Shown here in pieces: positions 26,935-38,935 of a DNA stretch of 64,000 nt (position 1 is its first letter; every line of letters starts with the position of its first letter). Source of the DNA: Tritrichomonas musculus (lineage: Eukaryota > Parabasalia > Tritrichomonadida > Tritrichomonadidae); contig JAPFFF010000048.1 in assembly GCA_039105265.1 (NCBI GenBank), forward strand, positions 620,001-684,000. Reading direction: 5' to 3'. The notes below the pieces were generated by a model. The model had not been told where the DNA came from. It searched no databases and saw only the letters and a list, made by a program, of their open reading frames with translations. Position numbers and translations under genes: made by a program.

Positions 26935-26960
26935 TGATGCTACGATTTTTCTGGACACCC
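26935..26960 (-). repeat. mariner inverted terminal repeat, right
   Basis: Complement of the left repeat with one mismatch; followed by TA at 26961-26962. Confidence 0.9.
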
Positions 26961-26962
26961 TA

Positions 26963-29011
26963 TATTAATAATTTTTATGAAAACGCTAAAGAAACTTTAG
27001 ACATGCTAGAATATTTATAAAAATGATTTTAAAAGGCTAATAAATCTGAAAACATAGCACAAATACTAAGCGAAAACTAAAATGGGGGCTAAATGTACAC
27101 TTTAACAAAAAAAAAAAATAAATAAATTTTGACAAAAAACCAAATAGCCCCAAAAAGACACGTGATGTAAAAAATTTGGGGGCTAAATGGACATTTTCCC
27201 AATTTAATAATTAAGAAAATAAAGACAATATTCTTTATATAAGAAGATATCGTTATTTTTAAAATAAACTTTTTCAATAAGTTTTTTTGGTTCACCCTCC
27301 TCTATAGAAACAAAGAAATGAAAAAACTATTTTTTTATTTTGATCGTTAAGGACAAATGTTTAGGTCATTTACCTTTTTCATAGTATATTACCATTGAAA
27401 CCTCAATTCTATGAGTTTATTCAATATTGAATGGTTTACGAAAAAATAGGAGACTACCGCCTTAAAATATAAAATAGAAAAAAATATTATTTAAAAAAAA
27501 GACGTGCAACTTGAACGGCAGACCTATTCAATTTTTTTTATTTGCTTAACGGTCACTTGCAACTTGAACGGAATTGAATAATTAGCAACGTACTTAGAAA
27601 CTTTTTGAATTATAAAAATGATACGAAAAAAAATTGAAAGCTATTTCACAAGAAAAAATAAATAATTATTGGATATAAATTCTTTATAATGTCAATGAAC
27701 TGTCTTTCATTTCAAACTTTAGTGATTATTAAAATAATATAGAAAAGGTTAAATTTTCAATACTATTCACAAGCCTTTTGAATCCATCTTTAGAAAAAGT
27801 TTTCAAATTCATTGAAAAGACTCATTATTTTTTTTTTTGTTTTTTCCTTCATTTTTAAGTTTTTATGATTCTTGTTTTATCCATTATATTGTCAAAATGC
27901 ATTTTTTAATAAAATTAGAGAGGTTTATCTTTTTCATCTTTATTATATTTAACTCTATAATTAATAATCTATATTGTTTATAAAATGAATACTAAAATAG
28001 CAAATCATTATCGTATCAATAATGTAATTGATTAATAAATAGGTGTATGTTGAAAAATATTATTATTAGATTAAAATAAAGCATTCTTTTAAGGATATTT
28101 TATTATCTGTAAAGAATTTCTTAACTCTCATTCAAAACACAGCTTTGTTAACTTTTGCTGCTCTAAATATTGGAATCCTTCTTAAAAATTTTAAAAATAA
28201 CATTTTGGATTTAAAAATGAATAAAAGATTAATGCTTTAATGCTAATGTTAAAATAAATGTTTTTTATTTTTAATGATTTAAACATATTTTATGTGATGA
28301 ATTTTATAATAATCATAAAAAATTTTACATATTTTATTAAAATACAAGAAAAAAACATTTTCATCAAATATTAGTTTGCTATATCAAACAGAACTTTTGC
28401 ATATCAATTTTTCCATTAATATTATATGATTTTTGTTTTTATAAAAAATTATATTATATTTGTTTTGATATTTGAGTTTTTTCTTCATATGAGCAGATAT
28501 AATTTTTTTCATTGATATATAATTATAAAATTCAAAATTTGTAAGGAGAAAATTTATTCTAATTTGTTATATTGGCAAAATGATTTCAAAAACATTTAAC
28601 AGACTTATATTGAAAAATCAATAGTTTTGAAAAATTGAATAACAAAACTTATATGAAATTTTATTTTATGATATCATAATATTCGATTAAAAAATTAAAA
28701 AATTAGATCATTTTTCTATATTAAAATCATAGAATAATATGCAAAAAAAACTCATTTCAAATATCGGAAAATTGGAAATAATCAATTGAAAAAAAAAATT
28801 GAGAACTAAAGATGGCTATATACATGTTATCAATTACATAAAATGAAAAATTATCAAATTTTTCAACTTGAAATCACAAGAAAAAAAATAAAAAATAAAA
28901 AAACATTTTTAAAACTAGTTTATTTACAAAATTAAAAAATATGGTTATTATCAACTTTTATTTGAAATATATAATTGAAAGGGACACATAATTAAAAAAA
29001 ATAAATATAAT
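26963..29011. other. AT-rich spacer
   Basis: No convincing gene. Two small direct repeats are present: GGGGGCTAAATG at about 27083 and 27178, and TGCAACTTGAACGG at about 27506 and 27561. They look like traces of old elements. Confidence 0.4.
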
Positions 29012-29923
29012 TTACCAATCAAGTTCATCTTGATTAAATGTTATTAGATCATTTACATTAAATTGATAGCATTCTTCTTGAAAATCAAAATTAATATTAA
29101 AATTAAAAATATCATCTATATCGTTCATATTTTCGTTTTCTAGGTTACAAAATTTGCCTTTTCTTAATTTTGTAGATCCTTTTTTCTTATTATTTATTTT
29201 TTTTGGTAAAAAATAATATTGATTTTCGCATTTTTGCTGATAATCATCAAAAAAAGAAAAATTATAATTATTATTATTATTATGATCATTAAGATCATTA
29301 TTTATCACAGTATGATTAATTAATTCAGATTTTTTTACAGATGATCCTTGGTCATTTTGATCTTCCATGTTTTTAGTATTATCGTGACTATTAATTAACT
29401 TATTTTTTGGCTTTTCTAATGGATATGTTTTAACTTGATTTTTAATTAACCAATACCATCTGTTTTTCAAGGAATTAGTTGAACGATGAGGGAATTCATT
29501 CTTCATTTTTGTCCAATGTGTTCCATATTTATTGACGAGAGATACGAGGAGCTGATCTTCACTCTGACTCCAAGGACCGAGCTCAAGAGATGGATTTAAA
29601 TAGTTGGCCCACCTATCTCTGCACTGTTTTGGTGTTTTTCCCGGCACATGCTGCGCGATTATATTCCAAGATTCATGTTTGTATTTATGAACCGCCATTA
29701 TCAAAAGATGATCATCAACTTTAGTAAAATATTTCCTTTTTGATGTTTCTAAAGACAGTGCTTGGCAATTAGAGTAATCAAATAAAGGTGCATTCATTGA
29801 TTGACATGCAACTGGAATTGATTGTGGGAAAGACGATATTTGAGGGCTATTGAAGAAAGGATCATAAAGCTGTACTTGATCGGGAAGCAAACCAGGTACC
29901 TTTACCTCTTTATCTAACATCAA
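29012..29923 (-). CDS. R2R3 Myb-type DNA-binding protein
   Basis: 303 residues. Two Myb repeats lie at about residues 62-165. The first has the tryptophan of WNIIAQHVPGKTPKQCRDRW. The second begins PWSQSEDQLL and has WTKMKNEFPHRSTNSLKNRWYWL. The rest is asparagine-rich low complexity with a basic patch (KKINNKKKGSTKLRKGK) and an acidic, aromatic C-terminus. Trichomonads have large Myb families; some bind promoter elements of iron-regulated genes. This one is probably a nuclear transcription factor; its target is unknown. It stands alone, with several kilobases of non-coding DNA on both sides. No clear initiator is seen above its start. Confidence 0.92.
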   Translation of the reverse strand: MMLDKEVKVPGLLPDQVQLYDPFFNSPQISSFPQSIPVACQSMNAPLFDYSNCQALSLETSKRKYFTKVDDHLLIMAVHKYKHESWNIIAQHVPGKTPKQCRDRWANYLNPSLELGPWSQSEDQLLVSLVNKYGTHWTKMKNEFPHRSTNSLKNRWYWLIKNQVKTYPLEKPKNKLINSHDNTKNMEDQNDQGSSVKKSELINHTVINNDLNDHNNNNNYNFSFFDDYQQKCENQYYFLPKKINNKKKGSTKLRKGKFCNLENENMNDIDDIFNFNINFDFQEECYQFNVNDLITFNQDELDW

Positions 29924-31122
29924 AATAGTAAAATGTTCACTTAATTATTTCCTCATTGTTTTATTACAGAAATTTTGTATTAAAAAAAAATAAAAATGAT
30001 TCAATTTTTTTTGTTCAATAGAAAACCTTAAAGAAAAAAATTGAATACAATATTTCTCATTTTTTTCTCTAATTTATTTGAATATATAATATTAAAAATT
30101 ACATTTTAAGCATTGGGGTTGATTCAATCAAAAAATCAAAGTATTCAAAAAGTTGGTTTTTACCGATTATTCATCAAATTTTTATCACAATTTTTTTTAG
30201 TTTTTCAATTATCTTCATTTATTTTAAAAGTGAGTTTACTTTATCTAAAAGCGAGTATACATCAAAATATGATGGTTTGCTGACCAATCGTGGTTTATTA
30301 CAATTTCCCAGAAATGAAATATTTGAAAGCATTGAAAATACAACGATAATGAAAGAAACAAAAAATATGGTTGCAAATTTGAATTAACAAAACAATAAGA
30401 ATCATTTTTGATAGAAAATGATTACCTCTTTAAAAAAAAAAAAAAAAAAGAAATGAAGACAAGATTGGTATATTGAATAAGTCATATTTCCTTAAAAAAA
30501 AAGAAAAACTAATATTTCATAAAACAACAAATTTCATTTTTCAATTTCAATTAGTTGAAATTTTTCGTTTAACCAAAATAAATAATTCTCTAATAATTGA
30601 TTTTATTTTTTAATAATTTTATAATATTTTTATAATTATAAATATATAATAATATTTATAATAAAATAAAATAATAGAAATATAACATATATACTGTAAT
30701 AAATTAATAAATATAATTGAGAATTATCGGAATTTCCGATAATTTCAAAATTTGAATGATTCTTATTTTTTATCCATAATTTTATTGATGGAAAATACAC
30801 GTTTTTATAAAATAAATATATAATACTCTCGATTTTAAATCAATCCAAAATAAATATTATACTACGGTAGAGACAAATATAGTTTATCATTAAATATATT
30901 GTTAAAAAATGATATATAATATTTTATTATGAAGTAAATACATGTTTTATAATTAAATGTATTATTTGATGCGAGCAATAACTGATTTCATTAAAATTAA
31001 AAATATTAAATAAATAATATTTTAGTAAATGTAATATTATAGTATAGTTTTTGTATCATCTTTATTGAATATAAATTAGGTAATTAGTATCAAATAAAAA
31101 AATATTAATCATTATAGTTTTA
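29924..31122. other. AT-rich spacer
   Basis: No gene. A perfect short palindrome, AATTATCGGAATTTCCGATAATT at about 30723-30745, could form a hairpin. Confidence 0.35.
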
Positions 31123-31414
31123 ACGTGCTTTCATTTTATCCATACCATTTCAATGGATCCATAGCACTAAATTTAATTTGTGCTATTTTTCATACAATTT
31201 AATTATTTTATTAAATATTTAATAATAAATTATATAAAAAATATTATTATAAATTATATGTTTTGTTAAATATTATTAGTTTTACTTTTTAATTTGGAGA
31301 TATTAGTAAAATAGTGAAAACTAAAAAATTTCTGATCAAAATATTCTGATCAAAATTGGTTTTCTTTTTGGTAAAAAACGATCAAACTATGCTATTGATC
31401 TATTGAAAGCACGT
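31123..31414. mobile_element. MITE, 292 bp, TA target duplication
   Basis: Exact 11-bp inverted ends (ACGTGCTTTCA at 31123 and its complement ending at 31414) are flanked by TA on each side (31121-31122, 31415-31416). There is no coding capacity. The end sequence and TA suggest a Tc1/mariner-dependent element. Confidence 0.5.
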
Positions 31415-33216
31415 TATTTTTATGATATTTTACATTTTACTAGTATTTCGAAATATTTATCAACGATTAAAATCTTCATAAATGAATAATTTTTCAAAAA
31501 TAATTTTTTTTTTTTTTTTTGAGAATATGGCTTAAATCTACAAATTTTTTACAGTATGTTTCACCAACATTCATTTCACTTTTTTTCGAAAATAAACAAT
31601 ATGAACATATGCCATAATTTATAAAATAAAATAATTATTTATTTCTAAGCATAATGAGCTAGATGATTTCGTCTAATTCGAAAATACGAAGACATTTAAT
31701 ATTTCACGTTAATATCTTAATATACGAACTTTGGTATATCTATTGTATAGTAATTATGATTGACTATTTGTTTTAATAAACATTCGGCAATATTATTTCG
31801 TATGATTGAATTACAAAGCATTTTTCATAAAAATAGTTTTTATAAAAAATGGCCCTGAATTTTGAGTTAAAATTATATTTTTTTATCAAGTAATGAATAA
31901 TTTATTTTTAAAAAATGTTTTAATCAAAATCGTACTATTAAAAATTAAGATAATCGAAAATTATTAATAATTTTCAAAAAAAGAATTTAATTTTTTTGAG
32001 AAAGCTCATAGAAAAAATTAAATATCATTTCATCACTATTTAATTTCCAAACTGCATATCGTTGAAAAAAATCTTTTAAAACAAAATTTTTTTTCATATT
32101 TTTTATCACAAAAAGTTAATTTCATAAATTTTATGAATTTTACAACTCACTTTTTGAGTATGAGCTCTCAAAAAGTACTACAGAAAATTCATAAATCTCT
32201 GAATCGCATTCACTTTTTGTTAGAAAGAAACCATTAGACTTGGTAACTTTTTCAAATAACCTTCAATATTTGAGTCGAAAAAATGTAATTTTTGAGATGG
32301 ACAATCATGAAATTTATAGTGAAACCAAAAAAGATTGATGGAAAAAAAATTCAATAAGTGTTTAATACACTTTTTTGCTATCAAAAATTTGATCGTTTTC
32401 CTTTAATAAGTTTTGGTTTAAATCAATCTTTTTTGTTCTTCTCAAAGAAACAAAAAGAGAGATAATTCTTTAAAATTTGGCCTTCATTTGACCCATATGA
32501 AGCATCCAAATCCTGAAAAATCATATGTCTTTTTGCTCCTTGGGAAGAACAATGTGGATTGCCATAGTTCATTAATGTTTTGCATATGCATTATAATAAA
32601 TAATTAATGCCATATTTCATAATGGTTGGAAAGTATGAAAGAGTTTTAAGAGTTCGTTAATGCTATCAACCTAATAAAAAAATGAAGAAAAAAAAATATT
32701 TAATTTCTGTGGATAAGAAAATTTCCTCTCAAATCTATCAATTTTTTTAATAATAATTATCTAACTATTGGCTCTATAATGCAATTATATATTTAATTTT
32801 TATAATATATTATAGACTTAACATAAAATATATTTATCATTGACCTGTATCTTTTTTTTATAATAAAATAAAAGTATGCAAAATTTGTGGTGATTATTTT
32901 TTATAACTTTTTGTGTTATATAAAAAATAAACTATTCAAATCTTCAATCAATCTTTTTTTGTGGCACTATGGAATATTTGAAGGCTCTTTGAATTTTCCC
33001 CTTAAAAAGTGATCGATATGTTTCTGAAGACTCAATTTCTTTCAATTTTAATAATAAAAACCATTGAATTTATATGAAAACAGAGGTATGTCAACCATAA
33101 ACTAATGGACAAAATCGGCCAAAATTTTAATATGTTCTTAGTTATATGCTTATTAAATTATTTCCTTTTTATATTTTTGTTACTCCATGTAAAGCAAAGT
33201 AAGAGATAATTTTACA
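31415..33216. other. AT-rich spacer
   Basis: No gene seen. An imperfect hairpin with arms ACTTTTTGAG and CTCAAAAAGT lies near 32148-32178, related to the sharper ones at 36.5 kb. Confidence 0.35.
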
Positions 33217-33369
33217 ATGCAATCAAGTAAAGCACGAGCAGCTACATATTTTAGCATGGATACTAATATACCTTTAAAATCTTCAAATAAGAAAGCAAAT
33301 TATATTTCAACTGCAACAAACGAGGCAATCCTCTTTAAAAATTGTTTTTTAAACCAGCCAATTTCATAA
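33217..33369 (+). pseudogene. Short coding-like relic
   Basis: A 50-codon frame from the ATG at 33217 has a balanced residue mix (starting MQSSKARAATYFSMDTN), unlike the poly-F/K frames around it. Another coding-like stretch in a different frame follows at about 33590-33710 (FPVILYLDRFLIAIYNLPL). Both may be remains of a decayed gene. I do not recognise the source. Confidence 0.3.
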
Positions 33370-33795
33370 TTCATTAGCTCATTTATGATCCTCAATCAAT
33401 TTTTCCATGATATTTTTATATTTACTATGATTTCTAATGCTAAATTATGTATTAATTTTAAAAAATCTAAATTATGTATTAATTTTAAAAATCTTAATAA
33501 GCGTTCAGATCTCAAAAAGTGCGGGGCGGAATTTGTAAATTTGTTTTTTTTAATCTTATTGAATTGCCTCAAATATATTCAGTTTCATTATCTTTTTTAA
33601 AATGTGTTGGCCATCCAAGACTTTTTCCAGTTATTTTATATTTAGATAGATTTTTAATAGCTATATATAATTTACCACTTAAAAAATCAAAATCATCAAA
33701 GGTGAATTAGATAATCGCATTTTATTTTCCATAAAAAAATATTTGTATTTTTTGATTTTATAAATGGCGGAACCTCATTTTAAATAATATTCCCC

Positions 33796-34997
33796 TAGGC
33801 CTTCATTTTTGGACATCAATTCGTAAAACCATGTCTTTTTTTTTTGTGAGAAAAACGATCACATCAAAAATTTTTAAAAAATTTATAGAAAATTTTTCTA
33901 CTTATAATTTTCTTTAACATTTATTGCAAATTTTAAAAAATATTAGATCTACGATAGTCTTATTTTGGAATTAATTACGTTCACTTTTTCTTAGTAAATA
34001 CAACTTTTTGATAAATTATATGTGGTTAATTTTCTATATAATTGAAATGTTTATTTAAGCAATATCTTAAAAGCAAAAACTAGATTCGTATTATAATAAT
34101 AAATTTTATTTAATGCTTTATATGTAAATTAAAGCTGAACCATTAGTAACTTATAATCTCGATTTTATTGTTTCAATGCTTTAATTTGTTCCATTGTCGC
34201 AAGCAATATATAGTTGCTTTGAAATAAATCATTTGCGGTTTGATTCCAATAGAAACGATTCGAAGTGTAAGATGGCCCAAATTCTTTAAATCTTCGTAAT
34301 ACTTTTTAAAACTATTATATAACTGAGAACATTCATCTTATGATAAGGCTTTATCTGTGTTATAAATGCCGATATCTTGATTCTCAGACTTGATAATCGA
34401 GTTTTCGGAAATTTCCTGATAATTGTATCGCATTTATAACACAGATATAAACCGAGTCGATTTAAAATTGACATGAATAAATGATTTTGATTAAAGTTTG
34501 ACTTTTCATCAAATCGGAGTTAAGATTTTGACATTTTCATCGTCGATTATAATTAATGTAATATTGAATGGTTTATATATGAAAAAAATCTCTATTATTT
34601 CTCTATCTATTTTTTGGACATATGAAAGCGGTTTTTTTGGACATCGTAAAGCTTTCAAAAACTCATATAAAGTTTTCAATTTCACTTTTTTACGGTTTTT
34701 TGGACATGTTTGTCAGATTTTTTGGACATGAGAAAAATATGAAAAAAAATCAGAAATTTTGAAGAAATTTCTCTCAATTTTTTGAATAAAAATATATTTT
34801 TAAATTAATTTTTTTTTATCAAATTTTATTTGTAAAAGAAAAACTCAGCTTTTTTATACGAAAAATTTAAAGATTTGTTTTTTAAAAATTTTTCATTTAT
34901 TGTGGATATCGAAAAATTTCTGTCTAAAATCAATGTCCAAATCATGTCCAAAATGGTCCAAAAAAATGAATTTCCTAAGTCCAAAAATGAAGGCCTA
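33796..34997. mobile_element. hAT-like non-autonomous transposon
   Basis: 1202 bp with exact 19-bp inverted ends starting TAGGCCTTCATTTTTGGAC, flanked by an exact 8-bp duplication TATTCCCC (33788-33795 and 34998-35005). The 8-bp duplication and the TAGG start suggest the hAT family. Many copies of TTTTTTGGACAT or its complement sit in the right subterminal region (34610-34960), as expected for transposase-binding sites. No transposase is encoded. A separate hairpin is nested at 34352-34449. Confidence 0.75.
34352..34449. repeat. Hairpin element nested in hAT-like transposon
   Basis: Arms of about 20 bp (TATCTGTGTTATAAATGC and complement) are separated by about 60 bp; possibly a tiny MITE or a fold-back piece. 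Confidence 0.5.
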
Positions 34998-35005
34998 TAT
35001 TCCCC

Positions 35006-36480
35006 ATTCTTATAATATATTTTAAAATAAAAATATTGAGTTTGATCGTTTATAATTAATTTTCTAACCGACGAAAATTTAATCATTCCGTTTATTAATT
35101 CAACTTTTTGAATTCATTTTTCAAACTAAACTTTATCTTTGAAGTTATGTTCAAACAAAATATATCATTTTATTGAGCATTAAAAGAAGAAAACGAATAT
35201 TACAAAATAAAAAGTTAGAAAAGATCATGTATCGAAAAAACTTACAAATAATTATTATATTAACTTTTTTGGACTAACTACAAAGTAATTATAAATATTT
35301 ATGTTTTATAATGTATAATGTATATGTATAAAATCAAATAGTATTAGTAGTTTTGAAGGATATCTCTTACGAAGAGAGATCTATTAGTTTGTGAAGTCAA
35401 AAAAAACTCGATGAATATCAAGTTTTTTGATTGGTTTCTATGACCAATTTAAAGATTATTAAATGGGTAAGAAAATTTATTAAAATCACCAAATAAAACC
35501 TAAAATTCGAAGAGATATTGAAACTTTTTGAGGCCAAAAAAAGAGTGTCCCACCCTTTTTTTAAATCTTGTGTTCATAATTTATCGATTTTATACGATAG
35601 TTTTTTTAAAAAAAATTATATATAAGCTATATATACAATAATAATAATAATACTTATATATGATTTGTATTCTAAAATTTTGGGCAGATCTGAGTTTCCT
35701 TACTTTTTGAATATTTTTTTAAGAATAAAACCATTTAATTTCTAACTAAACGATCATTTTACATACAATTCATTTTTATATCTTTCGACAAAATGTTCAT
35801 TTTTCTCATTTTTTAACTTATTCTAATAGAGTTTGGAGGTAATATAGAAATTTAAAATATGGAAATATTAATAAAATTATTATAAATATTAAAAAGGCCG
35901 GCTTTCATTATAAATTTAGAATATATATTTTTTTTTTTTTTTTAAAAAAAAAGAAAAAGAAATGAAAAACGCGCTTTATTTAAAAACTAATTAATGGATT
36001 TTCCTCATATTCAAACTCTTTTTCTATTAAGTTATCTTGAAATAGAGCCGGCAAATTCTTGTTTATAAAGTTATCTGGTCTATTGCCCAATTTTTTTCTG
36101 AGAACTCAGAAATCAACTCCAAAATCATTGGTAATAAAATATTGCTGCATTTATTAATTTTTTTTTTTTTTTCATATAGTATATTTAATTATTTTTTGTT
36201 TATTTTGATTTTTTTTCGGTCAAAAAGTTTCCACAATTTGATAGAGAGAAAAATAATCAAGAACTTTTTCTTGGAGCAAAAAATAAAACATAACTTTTTC
36301 TTAAAGATAAAAAATAAAATAACTTTTTGATGCAAAATGTTTATGACAAGAGAAACCAAATTGACCCTCAATTATTTTTCTATTTATTTTAATCGTTTGT
36401 TTTTATAGAATATTTGCTTAAAATAGAACAATGTTCTTGAAAGAAAAATATATTATTACGCCATTATTATCTAAAGCATA
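35006..36480. other. AT-rich spacer
   Basis: No gene or clear element; simple A/T tracts at about 35930-35960. Confidence 0.35.
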
Positions 36481-36763
36481 GACACTTTTTGAGCTTCGCT
36501 CAAAAAGTGGCGTTTCTTGCAATTTCCTCAAATCAGATATTCAAATATCAAAACCAGCTATAACCAAGTTATTACATATCTGAATCTTATGCTTGGACAC
36601 TTTTTGAGCGAAGCTCAAAAAGTGGCCCTTTATTATTTTCAAATTTGATTTCTTTTCAAAACTTACATAAATCAGCTTCCATGAAGAAAACAAATGAAAT
36701 ATTATACCTAATAGATCTCAAGAATGACAACTATTTGAGCTTTGCTCAAATAGTTGTCATTAA
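36480..36763. repeat. Cluster of three perfect short hairpins
   Basis: Three hairpins with three-base loops occur within 280 bp: CACTTTTTGAGC-TTC-GCTCAAAAAGTG (about 36483-36509), the same stem with loop GAA (about 36598-36624), and a longer stem of the form GACAACTATTTGAGC-TTT-complement (about 36727-36759). All share a GAGC-NNN-GCTC tip. Confidence 0.8.
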
Positions 36764-36779
36764 ATGATATTAATTATTA

Positions 36780-38143
36780 CCCAGGTTAACCTTAGAATTG
36801 ATATTTTGTAAAATATTCAAAATATTTTTAGATTTTTTAGTTAACATTTTTTTCTTTTATTTTATTAAGAAAGATTTTTGTAAAAACTTGGTTAACATTT
36901 AATTTGTTAACCTTTTTGAAAAAGTTTGGAATACTAGAATATTTCAATTGATCATATCACCACTTTAACGGCACATTTTTCATTATTTAAAAGGAAAAAA
37001 GCAACTTCTCGTAATTTATGATGATGGAGCAATTAAAACAACGATTTTAATCAATCAAACTATATATTTGACATGCGCTCTTGACAATTCAACTCCAAAT
37101 TCAACTCATTTATGTTCAAAATTTTTTTTCAGCAAAACCCAAAATTAAACTCTTTATACAAAATTATGCTATAATAATTGGTATATCTATTGATGTGTAT
37201 TCGATAAAAGCTCAAACTCTCAAACGTTTTAATTTTTTGGAATAACTTGACTTTTTTTACTTAATACAAGCTCTTTAATTTATTTATTTTTACATAAAAA
37301 TTAATTTAGAGCCCGATAGTGCTTTTTTAAAACCTATTTTTGCTACATTACAGAAATTTTAATATGAATATTCTAAATACTTATTTTCGCTTTTTGTTTA
37401 GGTTAAAAACGATTTCATTTTACAAGTAAATTTTTATTGGATGAATAAAAAATGTTTTTATGATGGTCTTTATGAAATCTCACTTCAATTTTTCATTACA
37501 CAAATTGCGCCAAAATTCCAAAATCTAATTATTGCCTTAATGAAAAGTACATTCAATAGTGACTAACTTGTGCCGTGAAAAAATCTTCAATAGCTTTCAA
37601 ATTTCCCTAAAAATTAAGATTATTATTACTACATTTTAAATTTAGTTCAATATTGTAAGATTTAACATTAATTATTTAATTGAGGATCAATAACCTTTGC
37701 TTATTATGCTGAATTTAACTCGAAAATTTCAATGTATCTCTAAATATTTCTTATTATTATATGATGAAGAAGCATCCAAAAATTAATTTCAGATATTTTA
37801 AAGTACTCGTTACCGACATAAATTTGGGCTAGGTTAGAAAACTCAAATACTTTTACAATAGTATAATATTAAAAATATTGCAGTTTTTCACTATTTATTT
37901 TTACACCATTTTTATATATTATTATCTTTATTAAATACTTATTTAATTAAAATAATAAAAATCATATCTTACTATTTTTTATTTGAAGAAAAATGCAAAA
38001 ATAATTTTTATACGTTTTTCCCATTCAAATTTTCTCGTTAATTTCATTGAAAAAATTATCTAAAATCGTTATATTTTTAATTTATTCGTTATTTCCAAAA
38101 AATTCAATATTTTACAAAATATCAATTCTAAGGTTAACCTGGG
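36780..38143. mobile_element. Non-autonomous element, 1364 bp, TA-flanked
   Basis: Exact 38-bp inverted ends start CCCAGGTTAACCTTAG at 36780 and are mirrored at the right end (38106-38143). TA flanks both sides (36778-36779, 38144-38145). No gene inside. TA duplication and short ends fit a Tc1/mariner-type non-autonomous element, but the end sequence differs from the mariner at 2479. Confidence 0.7.
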
Positions 38144-38236
38144 TAATTGAATTTCAAAATACAAAAAACATTTATGTATGTTAAATGATTATAGTTTATT
38201 AAATGATTTATGATTATATCGCGCGTTAGTTTTCTT

Positions 38237-38237
<1 letters not shown>

Positions 38238-38283
<46 letters not shown>
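38238..38283 (+). repeat. Poly-T tract (46 bp)
   Basis: An uninterrupted T-run just outside the left end of the giant inverted repeat. T-runs also follow its right end (50685 on), so the unit may have inserted into poly-T. Confidence 0.8.
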
Positions 38284-38284
<1 letters not shown>

Positions 38285-38935
38285 GGCTTCAGTAAAAATC
38301 ACCCCCTCAATTTCACTTAACGGCCAAATTTCCTTTCAAATCAACTGGTGAAAAGTGCGATGTTTACTTCATTTCGCACTTTTCACCTTTGGTAGTATTC
38401 AATTTACTTCATTTTTTATTCAATTTTATAAATTCATTTTACACTTTTCACCAGAATTCAAAATATTTCGAAAAATAAAATATAAATATTATATGAGAAA
38501 TTAAAACTTATCAAAAAAATATTTTAAAAATAAGCTATCAGGAATCATAAGAAATTAATATTTAAAAATAGTTCCTTTTTATTAAAAATTGAAAATCTAC
38601 ATATAATGGAGATATTATAAAATTAAGTATTTGACCATTTTTTAGATTAAATGTTAATATAAAAGATTAGTAAAAGTGAATATGATATTAAAATAAAATA
38701 AAATTGAATTTAAAAAGATTTAAAATATATCAAATATTTGAGGTTTTTCATAATTCAAAAAATCCAGTAAAATTATTCAAAAAAATCGTTATAAACACCT
38801 CCTATGATATTATTTTTGAGTAATTCTCAAAAAAATTGTAGAATTATTAGCTATTATAATTTTCATTAAAAATAATTATGATATTGATGTATATTATAAA
38901 AAAGATTTATTTACGATATTTTACAATTGAATTAA

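Larger units (their letters stand above)
2479..26960 (+). mobile_element. mariner (DD34D) transposon interrupted by a Polinton
   Basis: The outer ends are 26-bp inverted repeats, starting GGGTGTCCAGAAAAA at 2479-2504 and mirrored at 26935-26960 with a single mismatch. A TA dinucleotide flanks each side (2477-2478 and 26961-26962), the target duplication used by Tc1/mariner elements. Removing the 23-kb insertion leaves about 1.3 kb, the usual mariner length, with one transposase gene. The transposase has the mariner DD34D spacing. Trichomonads are known to carry mariner (Tvmar-type) copies in quantity. The copy is dead: its gene is split by the Polinton and also frameshifted in an A-run. Confidence 0.92.

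Noticed and set aside
27083-27200. GGGGGCTAAATG pair as transposon ends
   Set aside because: The two copies are in direct, not inverted, orientation, with no target duplication seen.
36142-36371. Frames of about 60 codons on both strands
   Set aside because: Poly-F/K/I composition from T- and A-rich DNA; no domain.
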